From Campylobacterales bacterium (GTDB lineage Bacteria > Campylobacterota > Campylobacteria > Campylobacterales > Sulfurimonadaceae): a stretch of 64,000 nt of DNA. Below the pieces are notes generated by a model. That model made no database searches and had not been told where the DNA came from. It saw only the letters and a program-made list of their open reading frames with translations. Numbering within the stretch: the first letter of the stretch is position 1; each line of letters opens with the position of its first letter. Of the stretch, positions 1 through 8,812 are shown in pieces. The stretch lies in contig JAPLGM010000012.1 in NCBI GenBank assembly GCA_026390165.1, forward strand, positions 1-64,000, given 5' to 3'. Position numbers and translations under genes: made by a program.

Positions 1-2
1 AT

Positions 3-98
3 ATTGGTCGAAAAATGATTGATACAACTTATGATTTGGGTGAATCTTTAGTGCTATTTTCAATGGTGCGTTTGAAATATGGCATTGTTAAATGGTGA
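3..98 (+). CDS. Possible 3' end of a gene entering from the left edge
   Basis: An open frame runs in from the window edge for 31 codons to a TGA at 96-98 (ending ...KYGIVKW). It is too short to identify and has no start here. It could be the tail of a real plus-strand gene or chance; nothing downstream to about 240 looks coding on either strand. Confidence 0.25.
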   Translation: MGRKMIDTTYDLGESLVLFSMVRLKYGIVKW

Positions 99-263
99 TT
101 AGTATTGGAATGGGCTAACCATATTGCTACCCACGCAACTTTTTTACCCTAATTTATAGCCCTGAAATGTTCGGATATTTACGACTTTTTAAAATTGATC
201 GTGATAATGATTTTGTTTTTTATTGATATTTTAGGAGTGAATGAGGATAAAAAAAATGACAGC

Positions 264-288
264 ACGGGGGTGATTACTCCCCGTTTTT
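264..288. terminator. Bidirectional hairpin terminator behind the small hydrophobic ORF
   Basis: ACGGGG (264-269) pairs with CCCCGT (279-284) around a 9-base loop. T5 follows on the plus strand, and a run of eight A (a U tract on the minus strand) lies a few bases to the left at about 250-257. It sits 7 bases past the stop codon of the 20-codon minus-strand ORF, so it would end that transcript, and it could also stop anything entering from the left. Confidence 0.6.
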
Positions 289-290
289 GA

Positions 291-353
291 TTAATTCAAT
301 ACTGGTACGAATACCAACAAGATTAAAAATGCTATCAAAATAAAACGTGACAA
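291..353 (-). CDS. Small hydrophobic peptide (20 aa), candidate membrane-acting microprotein
   Basis: The minus strand reads TTG TCA CGT TTT... for 20 codons to TAA, giving a peptide beginning MSRFILIAFL and ending VFVPVLN: one Arg, otherwise almost entirely aliphatic/aromatic, long enough for a single membrane span. The TTG is preceded by a near-perfect Shine-Dalgarno AAAGGAGG with 8 bases between. A terminator follows at once, so the gene stands alone. The Shine-Dalgarno lies inside a hairpin (355-387) and another terminator-like hairpin precedes it. This architecture resembles type I toxin mRNAs (the AapA family is known in Campylobacterota) or small membrane peptides, but I see no homology, and function is inference. 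It is not followed by kdpA, which argues against KdpF. Confidence 0.5.
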   Translation of the reverse strand: MSRFILIAFLILLVFVPVLN

Positions 354-354
354 T

Positions 355-387
355 ATGGGTTCCTCCTTTCAAAGGATACCCACCCAT
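355..387 (-). promoter_or_regulatory. Hairpin masking the Shine-Dalgarno of the small peptide
   Basis: On the minus strand an outer stem ATGGGT/ACCCAT (387-382 with 360-355) encloses an inner stem TCCTT/AAGGA (376-372 with 368-364, loop TGA). The AAAGGAGG ribosome site (369-362) is partly paired in the inner stem. Translation would need opening of this fold, as in RNA thermometers or type I toxin mRNAs. Seen by hand pairing only; no energy calculation was possible. Confidence 0.5.
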
Positions 388-408
388 CCTACCTGCTAAA
401 AATTAGCC

Positions 409-440
409 AAAAAAAAAGGAGGGGTATTTCTACCACCTCC
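409..440 (-). terminator. Intrinsic terminator or attenuator in the leader of the small ORF
   Basis: Minus strand: GGAGG-(U)-GGUA pairs with UACC-CCUCC around a GAAA loop (440-418), followed by nine consecutive U (417-409). This is a textbook intrinsic terminator, placed between the putative promoter at about 500 and the peptide start at 353. It could end an independent RNA of about 80 nt or act as an attenuator. Confidence 0.65.
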
Positions 441-497
441 CTTTCTCTTCTATCCGTTAATCAGACGGAAAGAGGATCTCATATTGTTCACGTCGAA

Positions 498-507
498 ATT
501 GTACCAT
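498..507 (-). promoter_or_regulatory. Extended -10 promoter for the leader RNA or small ORF
   Basis: The minus strand reads TATGGTACAAT, an extended -10 (TACAAT at 503-498 preceded by TGG). The same TGGTACAAT string precedes the toxin-antitoxin genes at 62.4 kb, and a closely similar TGGTATAAT precedes the response regulator at 59.1 kb. No good -35 is visible, which is usual for Campylobacterota. A transcript would begin near 491. Confidence 0.45.
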
Positions 508-543
508 ATTATTTTTTAGATTGTATTACTTTCTTTTGGATGA

Positions 544-649
544 GGTGAGAGGCTATAAACCGTCAATGAGTAAGGATTCACCACCTAAAACCCGTTCGCC
601 CTTTGTGGACGCTGTGAGAGAGGGTTAAATCAATACTTCGCTCTTCACC
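544..649 (-). other. Gene-free stretch with a possible structured RNA
   Basis: The gap between the leader promoter and the c-di-GMP gene has no coding frame I believe. On the minus strand GGTGAAGAG (649-641) can pair with CTCTCACC (551-544), closing about 90 bases that also contain AACCC/GGGTT complementarity. One internal string, GAACGGGTTTTAG, resembles one in the foldable element at 63.9 kb. I cannot assign it to a known RNA class; it may be chance. Confidence 0.2.
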
Positions 650-720
650 TGAACAAAAGTCTTTACGTAAACGCTAGGTAATGATAATACGCCCATTAAA
701 GTAGTAAGTGCAACACATAG

Positions 721-3207
721 TTAAACTACCCATTCATGATCTTTCTCCCACTTCTGAGACCATTCAATCATTTTTTCTGGTGGCATTGGTCGAGAAATCC
801 CATATCCCTGTGCAAGGTCACATCCAAGTAAAAGGAGTTGTTTGCCATGTTCATGGGTTTCAACACCTTCAGCTATTACTTCTCGATTGAAAGCTTTAGC
901 TAAGCCAATAATCCCTTCTAATATTGCCAAATCATCACGATTATCAAGCATATTACGCACAAAGGTTTGATCAATTTTCAAAGTTCTAACAGAAAGTTGC
1001 CTTAGATAAGTAAGTGAGGAATATCCGGTACCAAAATCATCTAACGAGAAATGAATTCCTAATGTTTTGCACTTTTCAATAATTTGAGAAGCTTGATGGA
1101 TATCTTCTAAAGCACTTGTCTCAAGCATTTCAATTTCGAGTAATGAGGAATCTAAATTTTCATGTTTAGCAAGAATTAATCGAAGGCGTTCCGGAAAATC
1201 CCCTTGCAACAACTGTCTTGCTCCAACGTTAACACTGACCGGCAGATTTAGACCTTGCTCTTGCCATTGTTTGATTTGAGAAATAGCTTCATTGATCACC
1301 CATTCACCAACTTCGACGGCTAAAGGATGATTTTCGATAAGAGGGAGAAACTCAAGGGGCGGAATAAGCCCTTCTTCCGGGTGTAGCCAGCGTATCAGAG
1401 CTTCAGTACCGATAAGCTCACCCGTACGCATATTGATTTTAGGTTGATAGTAAAGAACAAACTCGTCATTTGCTAGGGCTTGGCGGATACGTTCTAAATT
1501 TTTATGTCTAGTGCGTATCGTACGATCGTGTTCTGGATCAAAAATATAGTAGCGATTTTTACCTGCTTGTTTAGCTTCATACATAGCTTGATCGGCTTGG
1601 CGGATCAACTGATCACCATCTACATCCTCAGATTGTGGATAAAATGTCACCCCTATACTGGCTGAAACTTGCACTAAAATATCATCTAACTCTATTGCTT
1701 GACTTACAGCATCTAAAAGTTTTTGTATAATGAGAGATGCTGTAGCAATATCAGCCATATTCCGAAGAATCACAACAAATTCGTCCCCACCTAATCGTGA
1801 GAGAGTATCACCCTCACGCAGAGCTTGTTTCATGCCTGATGAAAGTGCGATAAGAAGCTTATCCCCAATACTATGGCTATAGCGATCATTTACCTCTTTG
1901 AAACCATCCAGATCAAGATAAAGAATAGCTATTTTCTCATTCCGTCGCTGGGCTTGAATCATAGCTTGCCGTAGTCGGTCTGAATTTAAAACACGATTAG
2001 GCAAGCCTGTAAGTGTATCATAATGGGCGATGCGTTCAAGTTGTTGTTCTTGTTCTTTGTGGGCAGTTATATCAGAAAAAAGTCCCACATAATTTTGTAC
2101 ATTTCCTTTAGAATCTAGAATAGAACTGATCGTAAGCATCTCAGCATATAATTCGCCGTTCTTGCGTCGATTCCAAAGTTCGCCGTACCAATAACCTTTT
2201 TTACTTAAAGCATTCCACATAACAGAATAAAACTCTTTATTTTGCAGTTTAGAGCTTAAGATGCGTGGATTTTGACCAATAATTTCATCCCTTTGATACC
2301 CGGTAGTATGTGTGAAAGCATCATTAATATCAATGATCGTTCCATCAGGTGAAGTGATCATAATACCTTCATTGGCATGGGTAAATACATTTGCGGCAAG
2401 ATGAAGTTTCTCTTCAGAGTGTTTTCGTTCGGTAATATCGTGAATAGTTCCGACCATTTTTATTGGACTGCATATATCATCAAATTCAAGTTTACCTAAC
2501 CCATGGACCCAGTGCTCAGTTTGATCATTTTGGCGAATAATTCGATATTCACGATCAAACTTTTGATGCTGATTGATAATATTTTCCTGCATATAGGTAG
2601 ACATCATCTCACGATCATCAGGATGTATGAGGTTGACCCATCCGTTCAATGAGCGTTCATACTCAGAGTCAATACCAAATATTTCATCCAATGTATCGGA
2701 ACTTTTCCAGAACATCGTTGTCATATCTAAGCTATAGCTTCCGATACCTGCATTGCGTTGAGATTGTTTAAGAAACTGTTCACTCTCTTGCAATGCAACT
2801 TCCATATTTTTACGTTCAGTGATGTCACGCAGGAATGAGTAAAACCGTCCTCCCGCAATATCAAAGTAGGTAATACTGATTTCAACGTCCCACAATGATC
2901 CATCTTTACGACGATGTTTGGTTTCAAATTGAATGTGTTTTTGATCGATGATCATTTTTATACGTTCTTCGATCTTTAAGCTACTATCAATTGCATCGAG
3001 TTGGGATATTTGCATTGATAGAAGCTCTTCACGCGTGTAGCCAGACTGCTGGCAATACGTCAAATTGACATCAATCAAGTTGCCTTGATTATCGACACAC
3101 CAAAATCCATCGAGTGTTGTTTCAAGAATACTCTGAAGGATTTGTGAACTCTCACGGAGGTTCTCTTCTGCGCTCAAAGTTGCAGCATGTTCCGGTATGG
3201 TCGTCAT
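721..3207 (-). CDS. PAS-PAS-PAS-GGDEF-EAL c-di-GMP signalling protein
   Basis: An 828-residue cytoplasmic protein with no membrane segment. Three PAS/PAC sensor modules, each ending in a DITERK/DITAHK-type linker, occupy roughly residues 20-135, 145-265 and 270-390. A GGDEF diguanylate cyclase domain follows (intact GGDEF in RLGGDEFVVIL), then an EAL phosphodiesterase domain with EALIRW, the DDFGTGYSSL loop, a KID motif and EGVET. Both catalytic signatures are intact, so it could make and break c-di-GMP; in this family the EAL activity often dominates. The PAS input (oxygen, redox or ligand) cannot be told from sequence. Single gene, ATG start, with its own upstream region. Confidence 0.95.
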   Translation of the reverse strand: MTTIPEHAATLSAEENLRESSQILQSILETTLDGFWCVDNQGNLIDVNLTYCQQSGYTREELLSMQISQLDAIDSSLKIEERIKMIIDQKHIQFETKHRRKDGSLWDVEISITYFDIAGGRFYSFLRDITERKNMEVALQESEQFLKQSQRNAGIGSYSLDMTTMFWKSSDTLDEIFGIDSEYERSLNGWVNLIHPDDREMMSTYMQENIINQHQKFDREYRIIRQNDQTEHWVHGLGKLEFDDICSPIKMVGTIHDITERKHSEEKLHLAANVFTHANEGIMITSPDGTIIDINDAFTHTTGYQRDEIIGQNPRILSSKLQNKEFYSVMWNALSKKGYWYGELWNRRKNGELYAEMLTISSILDSKGNVQNYVGLFSDITAHKEQEQQLERIAHYDTLTGLPNRVLNSDRLRQAMIQAQRRNEKIAILYLDLDGFKEVNDRYSHSIGDKLLIALSSGMKQALREGDTLSRLGGDEFVVILRNMADIATASLIIQKLLDAVSQAIELDDILVQVSASIGVTFYPQSEDVDGDQLIRQADQAMYEAKQAGKNRYYIFDPEHDRTIRTRHKNLERIRQALANDEFVLYYQPKINMRTGELIGTEALIRWLHPEEGLIPPLEFLPLIENHPLAVEVGEWVINEAISQIKQWQEQGLNLPVSVNVGARQLLQGDFPERLRLILAKHENLDSSLLEIEMLETSALEDIHQASQIIEKCKTLGIHFSLDDFGTGYSSLTYLRQLSVRTLKIDQTFVRNMLDNRDDLAILEGIIGLAKAFNREVIAEGVETHEHGKQLLLLGCDLAQGYGISRPMPPEKMIEWSQKWEKDHEWVV

Positions 3208-3309
3208 TTCGATGCCTTAGGTAGAAATCATTACAATATGCTGTTATTTATAAAATAATATATCAGTTAATTCCTAAAATAATACTCTAAATACTAAAGT
3301 TAAACGAAT

Positions 3310-3513
3310 TTAATCTGGATTGGTTGTGTTATCAGGAAAGATACTAGCTCCAATGTTAATGCTAGTGTTATTTATGAAAAATTCTTCATTGAGTTTTTGG
3401 ATAATATTAGCTGCTATTTTTATTACATTGTTGATATCCTGCGCACCGCACAACAATACGATAAATTCATCACTGCCGAGTCTTGCGTTCGTTCTTTTAG
3501 GTGGCGAATTCAC
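3310..3513 (-). pseudogene. Fragment of a GGDEF domain gene
   Basis: A 67-residue open frame carries ARLGSDEFIVLLCGAQ, followed by the helix and INIGASIFPDNTTNPD seen in the second half of GGDEF domains, then stops before the usual AMYRAK helix. The first half of the domain and all sensory parts are missing upstream, and the signature has become GSDEF. This is a decayed remnant next to an intact GGDEF-EAL gene, probably the debris of a neighbouring or duplicated cyclase. Confidence 0.7.
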
Positions 3514-3603
3514 CTGCTTAAAAGATTATAAGCAAGATGAGATTTAATTTGTAAATTCGATGTTCTACTTTACCCCAAAAAATCAAATGAATACACTCTT
3601 TCC

Positions 3604-6222
3604 TTACTGCTGCAACGACCCCAATTGTGCCTCAATTTTAGAAATTTTATCCTCGGCATCGGCTAATCCGTTACGATTTTCAGTGATAACCGCTTCAGGG
3701 GCATTGGCTACAAAACGATCATTGGAAAGTATACCGCGTAATTTATCGGCTTCTTTTTGAAGTTTTTCTCGTTGTTTTGTTAATCTCTCAATAATTGGGG
3801 TCAAATCGATACTCTCAGTGGGGAGATAGACTTCGACCGATTCGCCGATGTCACTGATGGCATTGTCGATTTTACTTTCGGTAAAGTTCAACGCTTCCAC
3901 TTTTGCCAAACGAGCAATAAACGGTTCCATCATTGTGTGGTTTCCGCTGCATTTGACATAGGCGAGAGGAATTTTTTGGTTACCGCAATCCACGAGGGTT
4001 TTGGCACGACGGATAGTGATAATCGCATCCATAATAATGGCAAACTCGGCTTCAATCGTCTCATCAATATCGGTATTTTCAGGGTATGCCATCACCATAA
4101 TAGAGTTCCCCTCTTCGAGCGAGGTTCCTGAGAGCTCATGATAGAGATACTCAGTGATAAACGGCATAAACGGATGGAGGAGTTTCATAGACTCTTTGAA
4201 GATACTTCCCAGCTCATGTACGCTCTCTTTAGAGGCTTTCCCAAGTTCGATACCCCAGTCACAAAATTCATTCCACAAGAAGCGGTAGAGGGTTGTTGCT
4301 GCATCGTTGAATCGGTACTCATCCATAAAGGCGCGTGTTTCTGCTGTTGCACGTCGGAAGCGGCTGAGCATATAACGTCCCAATGGTGTGGTGATTGCTT
4401 GGCTGTCTAAATCGTTAAACGTCTCAACGTTCATTTGCAAAAACTTGGAAGCGTTGAAAAGTTTGTTAGTGAAGTTACGGCTTTGCTCCAGTTTCTCGGT
4501 GCTAAGACGAATATCCCGCCCTTGAGCTGCTAAAACGGCTAAGGTAAAACGGAGGGCATCGGCGCTGTAATTTTCGATCATATCGAGGGGATCGATGACA
4601 TTCCCTTTGGATTTTGACATTTTTTGACCGTTCTCGTCGCGTACGAGGGCATGGAGGTAGATATGTTTAAACGGTAACTCCCCTGTAAAACTCTCTCCCA
4701 TCATCATCATACGCGCAACCCAGAAAAAGAGGATATCGAATCCTGTGATAAGAAGGCTGTTTGGGTAGAATTTCGCCATATCTTCACTTTGGAATAATGA
4801 GTCAGCACTTACGTCACCATTTCCCCATCCTAGTGTTGAAAATGGCCACAATGCAGAACTAAACCACGTATCCAAAACATCAGGGTCTTGGGTAAAGCTC
4901 GTGCTGGCACAATGGGGACATGAGGAGGGTGTTTCCTCCAAGCTTGCCCACTCGTGATCGCAATCGTTACAGTAGAAGACAGGGATACGGTGTCCCCACC
5001 ACAATTGACGAGAGATACACCAGTCGCGCAGTTCCCCCATCCATGAGTTATAACTGTTGATCCAATGGGGTGGGAAAAATTGGGCTAATCCTTCATTGGT
5101 TTTATCAATAGAGTTTCGTGCGACCTCTTTACGGACAAACCATTGTTTGGAGATATACGGTTCAACGATATTTTTACAGCGATAACAATGTCCCACTTGG
5201 TGAACATGATCTTCAATTTTTTCGATAAAGCCCGCTTCATCCAGACGTTTTGTGATGATTTCACGTGCGGCAAGACGCTCTAATCCTTCAAATTCCCCTG
5301 CATGATGATTTAATATCCCTTTTTCGTCAAAAACGGTGATAAACTCTAAATCATGACGTTTTCCTACTTCATAGTCGTTGGTATCGTGTGCAGGGGTGAC
5401 TTTAACAACACCTGTTCCAAACTCCATATCTACATGACTGTCGGCAATGATGTTGATTTCACGGTTAATGAGAGGGAGGGTGATACTTTTGCCGATTAGA
5501 TGGGTATAACGTTCATCATCAGGATGAACCATGATGGCAGTGTCACCAAAATAGGTTTCAGGACGGGTTGTAGCAACGGTGATATGTCCGCTCCCGTCAC
5601 TAAAGGGATAGCGGATGTGGTAAAAGTGCCCTTGGTGTTCTTCATGCTCCACTTCGATGTCACTGAGGGCTCCATCGTGAGTACACCAGTTGACCATGTA
5701 GTTGCCGCGAACGATCAGATTTTGATTATAAAGGTGAACAAACGCCTCTTTAACAGAAGTTTTTAGCCCCTCATCCATGGTGAAACGCTCACGGCTCCAT
5801 GCGGGGGAGACACCGAGTTTACGAAGTTGCCCTACCATAATTCCGCCGCTCTCCTCTTTCCATGCCCAAACGCGCTCTAAAAACGCATCTCGACCAAGTT
5901 CCTCTTTCGTCGTCCCTTCAGCCAAAAGTTGTTTTTCCACGACGTTTTGGGTCGCAATACCCGCATGATCGGTTCCTGGTTGCCACAGTGTTGCGTATCC
6001 ATCCATCCGTTTGTAGCGGACAATGATGTCTTGAAGGGTGAATGTGAGGGCATGACCGATATGAAGCCGTCCTGTAACATTAGGAGGAGGCATCATAATG
6101 GCGAAGTGTTTATTGGGTTTGAGTATGGCGTTGTTACCATCGACCTCAAAAAGCCCGCGATTTTCCCAGAGCATATAATATGTTTTTTCAATTATTTTTG
6201 GGTTATAATGGGATGTGGACAT
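3604..6222 (-). CDS. valS: Valyl-tRNA synthetase
   Basis: A class I aminoacyl-tRNA synthetase charging tRNA-Val. The 872 residues match the usual bacterial length. HIGH is present in PPPNVTGRLHIGHAL near residue 55 and KMSKS in GQKMSKSKGNVIDP near 540. The CP1 editing domain lies between them, with a zinc-finger-like insert CNDC...CPHC near 420-440. The C-terminal 60 residues form the Val-type coiled-coil arm (LTKQREKLQKEADKLRG). It is transcribed away from fliW and has a good TATAAT promoter just upstream. Confidence 0.98.
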   Translation of the reverse strand: MSTSHYNPKIIEKTYYMLWENRGLFEVDGNNAILKPNKHFAIMMPPPNVTGRLHIGHALTFTLQDIIVRYKRMDGYATLWQPGTDHAGIATQNVVEKQLLAEGTTKEELGRDAFLERVWAWKEESGGIMVGQLRKLGVSPAWSRERFTMDEGLKTSVKEAFVHLYNQNLIVRGNYMVNWCTHDGALSDIEVEHEEHQGHFYHIRYPFSDGSGHITVATTRPETYFGDTAIMVHPDDERYTHLIGKSITLPLINREINIIADSHVDMEFGTGVVKVTPAHDTNDYEVGKRHDLEFITVFDEKGILNHHAGEFEGLERLAAREIITKRLDEAGFIEKIEDHVHQVGHCYRCKNIVEPYISKQWFVRKEVARNSIDKTNEGLAQFFPPHWINSYNSWMGELRDWCISRQLWWGHRIPVFYCNDCDHEWASLEETPSSCPHCASTSFTQDPDVLDTWFSSALWPFSTLGWGNGDVSADSLFQSEDMAKFYPNSLLITGFDILFFWVARMMMMGESFTGELPFKHIYLHALVRDENGQKMSKSKGNVIDPLDMIENYSADALRFTLAVLAAQGRDIRLSTEKLEQSRNFTNKLFNASKFLQMNVETFNDLDSQAITTPLGRYMLSRFRRATAETRAFMDEYRFNDAATTLYRFLWNEFCDWGIELGKASKESVHELGSIFKESMKLLHPFMPFITEYLYHELSGTSLEEGNSIMVMAYPENTDIDETIEAEFAIIMDAIITIRRAKTLVDCGNQKIPLAYVKCSGNHTMMEPFIARLAKVEALNFTESKIDNAISDIGESVEVYLPTESIDLTPIIERLTKQREKLQKEADKLRGILSNDRFVANAPEAVITENRNGLADAEDKISKIEAQLGSLQQ

Positions 6223-6254
6223 AGTGAAAGCCTTCGGTCTGAAAATAGGGTCGA

Positions 6255-6264
6255 ATTATACCAA
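6255..6264 (-). promoter_or_regulatory. Promoter of valS
   Basis: The minus strand reads TTGGTATAATTCG with a perfect TATAAT at 6260-6255, about 33 bases upstream of the valS ATG. It matches the extended -10 style seen elsewhere in the window. fliW is transcribed divergently from the same 97-bp gap. Confidence 0.55.
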
Positions 6265-6319
6265 TATTTTTTGGGAACACTATTTACCCATAAAAAATTA
6301 TTAAACAACAAGGACGATC

Positions 6320-6706
6320 ATGCAGTATGAAGTGAAATCGACAGTTTTAGGATTCGAACAGATGACTAAAGTAGAATTGACCCCAATTGATGAGTTATTC
6401 TCAACTCTCAAAAGTTGCGACGGAACGGATATTAGCTTTACCGTCCTTAATCCGTATGCCCTACGTGAATATTCGTTTGATGTCCCAACATCGGTACGCG
6501 TATTACTTGATATTGATGAAAACTCAAAGGTAGTGGTATATAATATCGTTGTTATTCAAAACCCAATCGATGAGTCTTGTATCAATTTCCTTGCTCCGCT
6601 TATTTTTAATCAAGATAATGCAACTATGGCTCAAGCTGTATTAAGTGCCAATGATTATCCCGATTTTGGTTTTGCAGAGACTATTAAGCATTTTAAGTCA
6701 GAATAG
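6320..6706 (+). CDS. fliW: Flagellar assembly factor FliW
   Basis: 128 residues with the family's layout: a beta-rich N-terminus (VKSTVLGFEQMTKVELTPID) and the conserved block INFLAPLIFNQDNATMAQAVL near the C-terminus, followed by DYPDFG. FliW antagonises the translational repressor CsrA and binds flagellin, linking flagellin synthesis to export. csrA itself is not in the window. The start ATG follows a purine-rich ACAAGGACG ribosome site. Confidence 0.93.
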   Translation: MQYEVKSTVLGFEQMTKVELTPIDELFSTLKSCDGTDISFTVLNPYALREYSFDVPTSVRVLLDIDENSKVVVYNIVVIQNPIDESCINFLAPLIFNQDNATMAQAVLSANDYPDFGFAETIKHFKSE

Positions 6707-6716
6707 CCTCTAAATG

Positions 6717-6732
6717 GGGCTTTAAGGAGCCC
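6717..6732 (+). promoter_or_regulatory. Hairpin carrying the ribosome site of the helicase gene
   Basis: GGGCT (6717-6721) pairs with AGCCC (6728-6732), leaving TTAAGG in the loop. The only Shine-Dalgarno candidate, AAGGAG (6724-6729), spans the loop and stem just before a TTG start. Together these suggest low translation of the helicase. Confidence 0.35.
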
Positions 6733-6733
6733 T

Positions 6734-8812
6734 TTGCCACTTTCACGCCTCAATGAGCAGCAATACACCGCTGCAACTGCTCCCTACGGTCATAATCTTA
6801 TTATTGCCTCCGCAGGGACAGGTAAAACGTCGACTATTGTTGGACGTATCGCCCATCTTCTCTCCCAAAATGTCAAGCCTGAAGAAATTTTATTACTCAC
6901 TTTTACCAACAAAGCAGCGCAAGAGATGGTGGAACGTGTTGCAGCCTTTTTCGGTCGTGAGATTGCTTCCAAAGTCGATGCGGGGACATTTCATGCGGTT
7001 AGTTACCGATGGCTTAAGCGTAAAGATGGAAAGGTGGTTTTAAAGCAGCCTCGTGAATTGAAAACTCTCTTTCGCAGTGTCTATGAGAAGAGGACATTTT
7101 CTCATCTCGACTGTGCTACCCCTGCGTATGGGGCGAATTATCTCTACGATGCCTACTCGTTTTATCAAAATACAGAGCTCAATGCTAATTTCGAAGAGTG
7201 GATTATGACTCGACAAGATGAGCACGCTGTCTATGCAATGATTTATGCGGATATAATCGATGAGTTTGAAGCACTTAAAAAAGAGTATGGTTTTGTCAAT
7301 TTTAATGATCTTCTCCTTCAAATGCGGGATATGGCATCTCAAAATGATTTGGGGTACAAAGAGGTTCTTATCGATGAGTATCAAGATACCAATGCTCTCC
7401 AAGGGACCCTTATTAATGCAATGCGTCCTCCATCGCTCTTTTGTGTAGGGGATTACGATCAGAGTATCTACGCTTTTAATGGTGCGGATATTTCGATTAT
7501 CGGGTCGTTTAGTACCAATTTTCCCGATGCGCAAGTCTATACCCTCAATAAAAATTATCGCTCTACCGTCCCGATCCTTTCGTTAGCCAATACGGTGATT
7601 GCCTATAATGAACGTATCTATCCCAAAGCATTGGAAGTGACTCGTACTGGGGAGGCAAAAGCTCCGGCACTTTTAATTTATGAGGAGTTATTTGAGCAGT
7701 ATCATGGTATTGCCCGCCTCATTGGTGAATCCCGTACTGAGAGGGATGAGATAGCGGTCATTTTTCGTAATAATGCTTCCGCCGATGGGATAGAAGCGAC
7801 GCTTCGAGAGATGGGGATTGCGTGTCGACGACGCGGGGGGACGAGTTTTTTTGACTCTAAAGAGATTAAAGCATTGCTGGATATTTACACACTCCTTGTT
7901 AACGAATCGGATATGATGGCGTTTATTCATCTCTTTGATTACGCCAAAGGGGTTGGAAGCGCAATAGCCAAAGAGTTGTTTGTAGCGTTGCAAAAACTGG
8001 GGAATGGGTCGTTTTTGAGAGGTCTTTATACCCCTGATCCCTCTATCACCAACCCCTTTGAAAAAAGGAAGCTCAACCACCAGCTAGGGTTATTCGATGA
8101 TTATGCGGAGCTAGGGAGTGCGGGGCGGTTTGCGAAACTGGGGATGGATCCGAACTTTATGGGCAATCCTATTTTAAAACACGCGAAACTGACCAAAGAT
8201 TCGGCGACGTTTTTACACGATCTTTTCAATCTCTTCCGACAGTTGCGCGATCTGAGAACACCCAAGGAGGCAGTGCAAAAAATTGCCCTCTCAAGCTTGT
8301 ACGGTCATGTTATTGAAACGTTGTCCCATAAGCGTGCCGTGACGGAGAACGGTTCAGTGGATGAGAAAGCTAAATCCGAGTCTCAGGAGAGAATTCGTCG
8401 AAAATGTACTATCCTTTTTGAACTCTCTCGCCCCTATAAAGAGCATGAACGGTTTTTAAATGCGATGGTATTGGGATCACAAGATTTAACTCAAGGGGAG
8501 GGGGTTCATCTGCTGAGTATTCATGCCTCCAAGGGGTTGGAATACAAAGAAGTATATGTTATTGATCTGATGGATGGGCGGTTTCCAAATCGAAAACTGA
8601 TGAGCCGCAGTGGAAGTATTGAGGAGGAACGGCGCCTTTTTTATGTCGCAGTAACACGTGCTAAAGATAGACTCTATTTGAGTTATGCTAAATACGATAA
8701 GATCAAAAAAGCAAACTTCGTCCCCTCTCAGTTTTTGTTTGAGACAGGGTTGATCCCAAAAGATGAAACCTATACAGCGTTGGTCGCCAAAGCTTCAACC
8801 CAAGAGGATTAA
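6734..8812 (+). CDS. UvrD/Rep/PcrA-family superfamily 1 DNA helicase
   Basis: A 3'-5' ATP-dependent DNA translocase of 692 residues. Motif I is ASAGTGKTS (about residues 25-33), motif II LIDEYQDTNALQ, motif III DYDQSIYAFNGA, motif IV NYRST, motif V LSIHASKGLEYKEVYV and motif VI EEERRLFYVAVTRAKDR, in order and intact. Likely role: repair, replication restart or displacement of proteins from DNA. TTG at 6734 is chosen because it follows AAGGAG and places NEQQ...SAGTGKT at the family's usual distance; no in-frame ATG is better placed. Its stop codon overlaps the stop of the convergent pilus gene by 3 bases. Confidence 0.93.
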   Translation: MPLSRLNEQQYTAATAPYGHNLIIASAGTGKTSTIVGRIAHLLSQNVKPEEILLLTFTNKAAQEMVERVAAFFGREIASKVDAGTFHAVSYRWLKRKDGKVVLKQPRELKTLFRSVYEKRTFSHLDCATPAYGANYLYDAYSFYQNTELNANFEEWIMTRQDEHAVYAMIYADIIDEFEALKKEYGFVNFNDLLLQMRDMASQNDLGYKEVLIDEYQDTNALQGTLINAMRPPSLFCVGDYDQSIYAFNGADISIIGSFSTNFPDAQVYTLNKNYRSTVPILSLANTVIAYNERIYPKALEVTRTGEAKAPALLIYEELFEQYHGIARLIGESRTERDEIAVIFRNNASADGIEATLREMGIACRRRGGTSFFDSKEIKALLDIYTLLVNESDMMAFIHLFDYAKGVGSAIAKELFVALQKLGNGSFLRGLYTPDPSITNPFEKRKLNHQLGLFDDYAELGSAGRFAKLGMDPNFMGNPILKHAKLTKDSATFLHDLFNLFRQLRDLRTPKEAVQKIALSSLYGHVIETLSHKRAVTENGSVDEKAKSESQERIRRKCTILFELSRPYKEHERFLNAMVLGSQDLTQGEGVHLLSIHASKGLEYKEVYVIDLMDGRFPNRKLMSRSGSIEEERRLFYVAVTRAKDRLYLSYAKYDKIKKANFVPSQFLFETGLIPKDETYTALVAKASTQED

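Noticed and set aside
291-353. KdpF subunit of a potassium ATPase
   Set aside because: Size and hydrophobicity are similar, but no kdpA follows; a terminator ends the transcript directly after the ORF.
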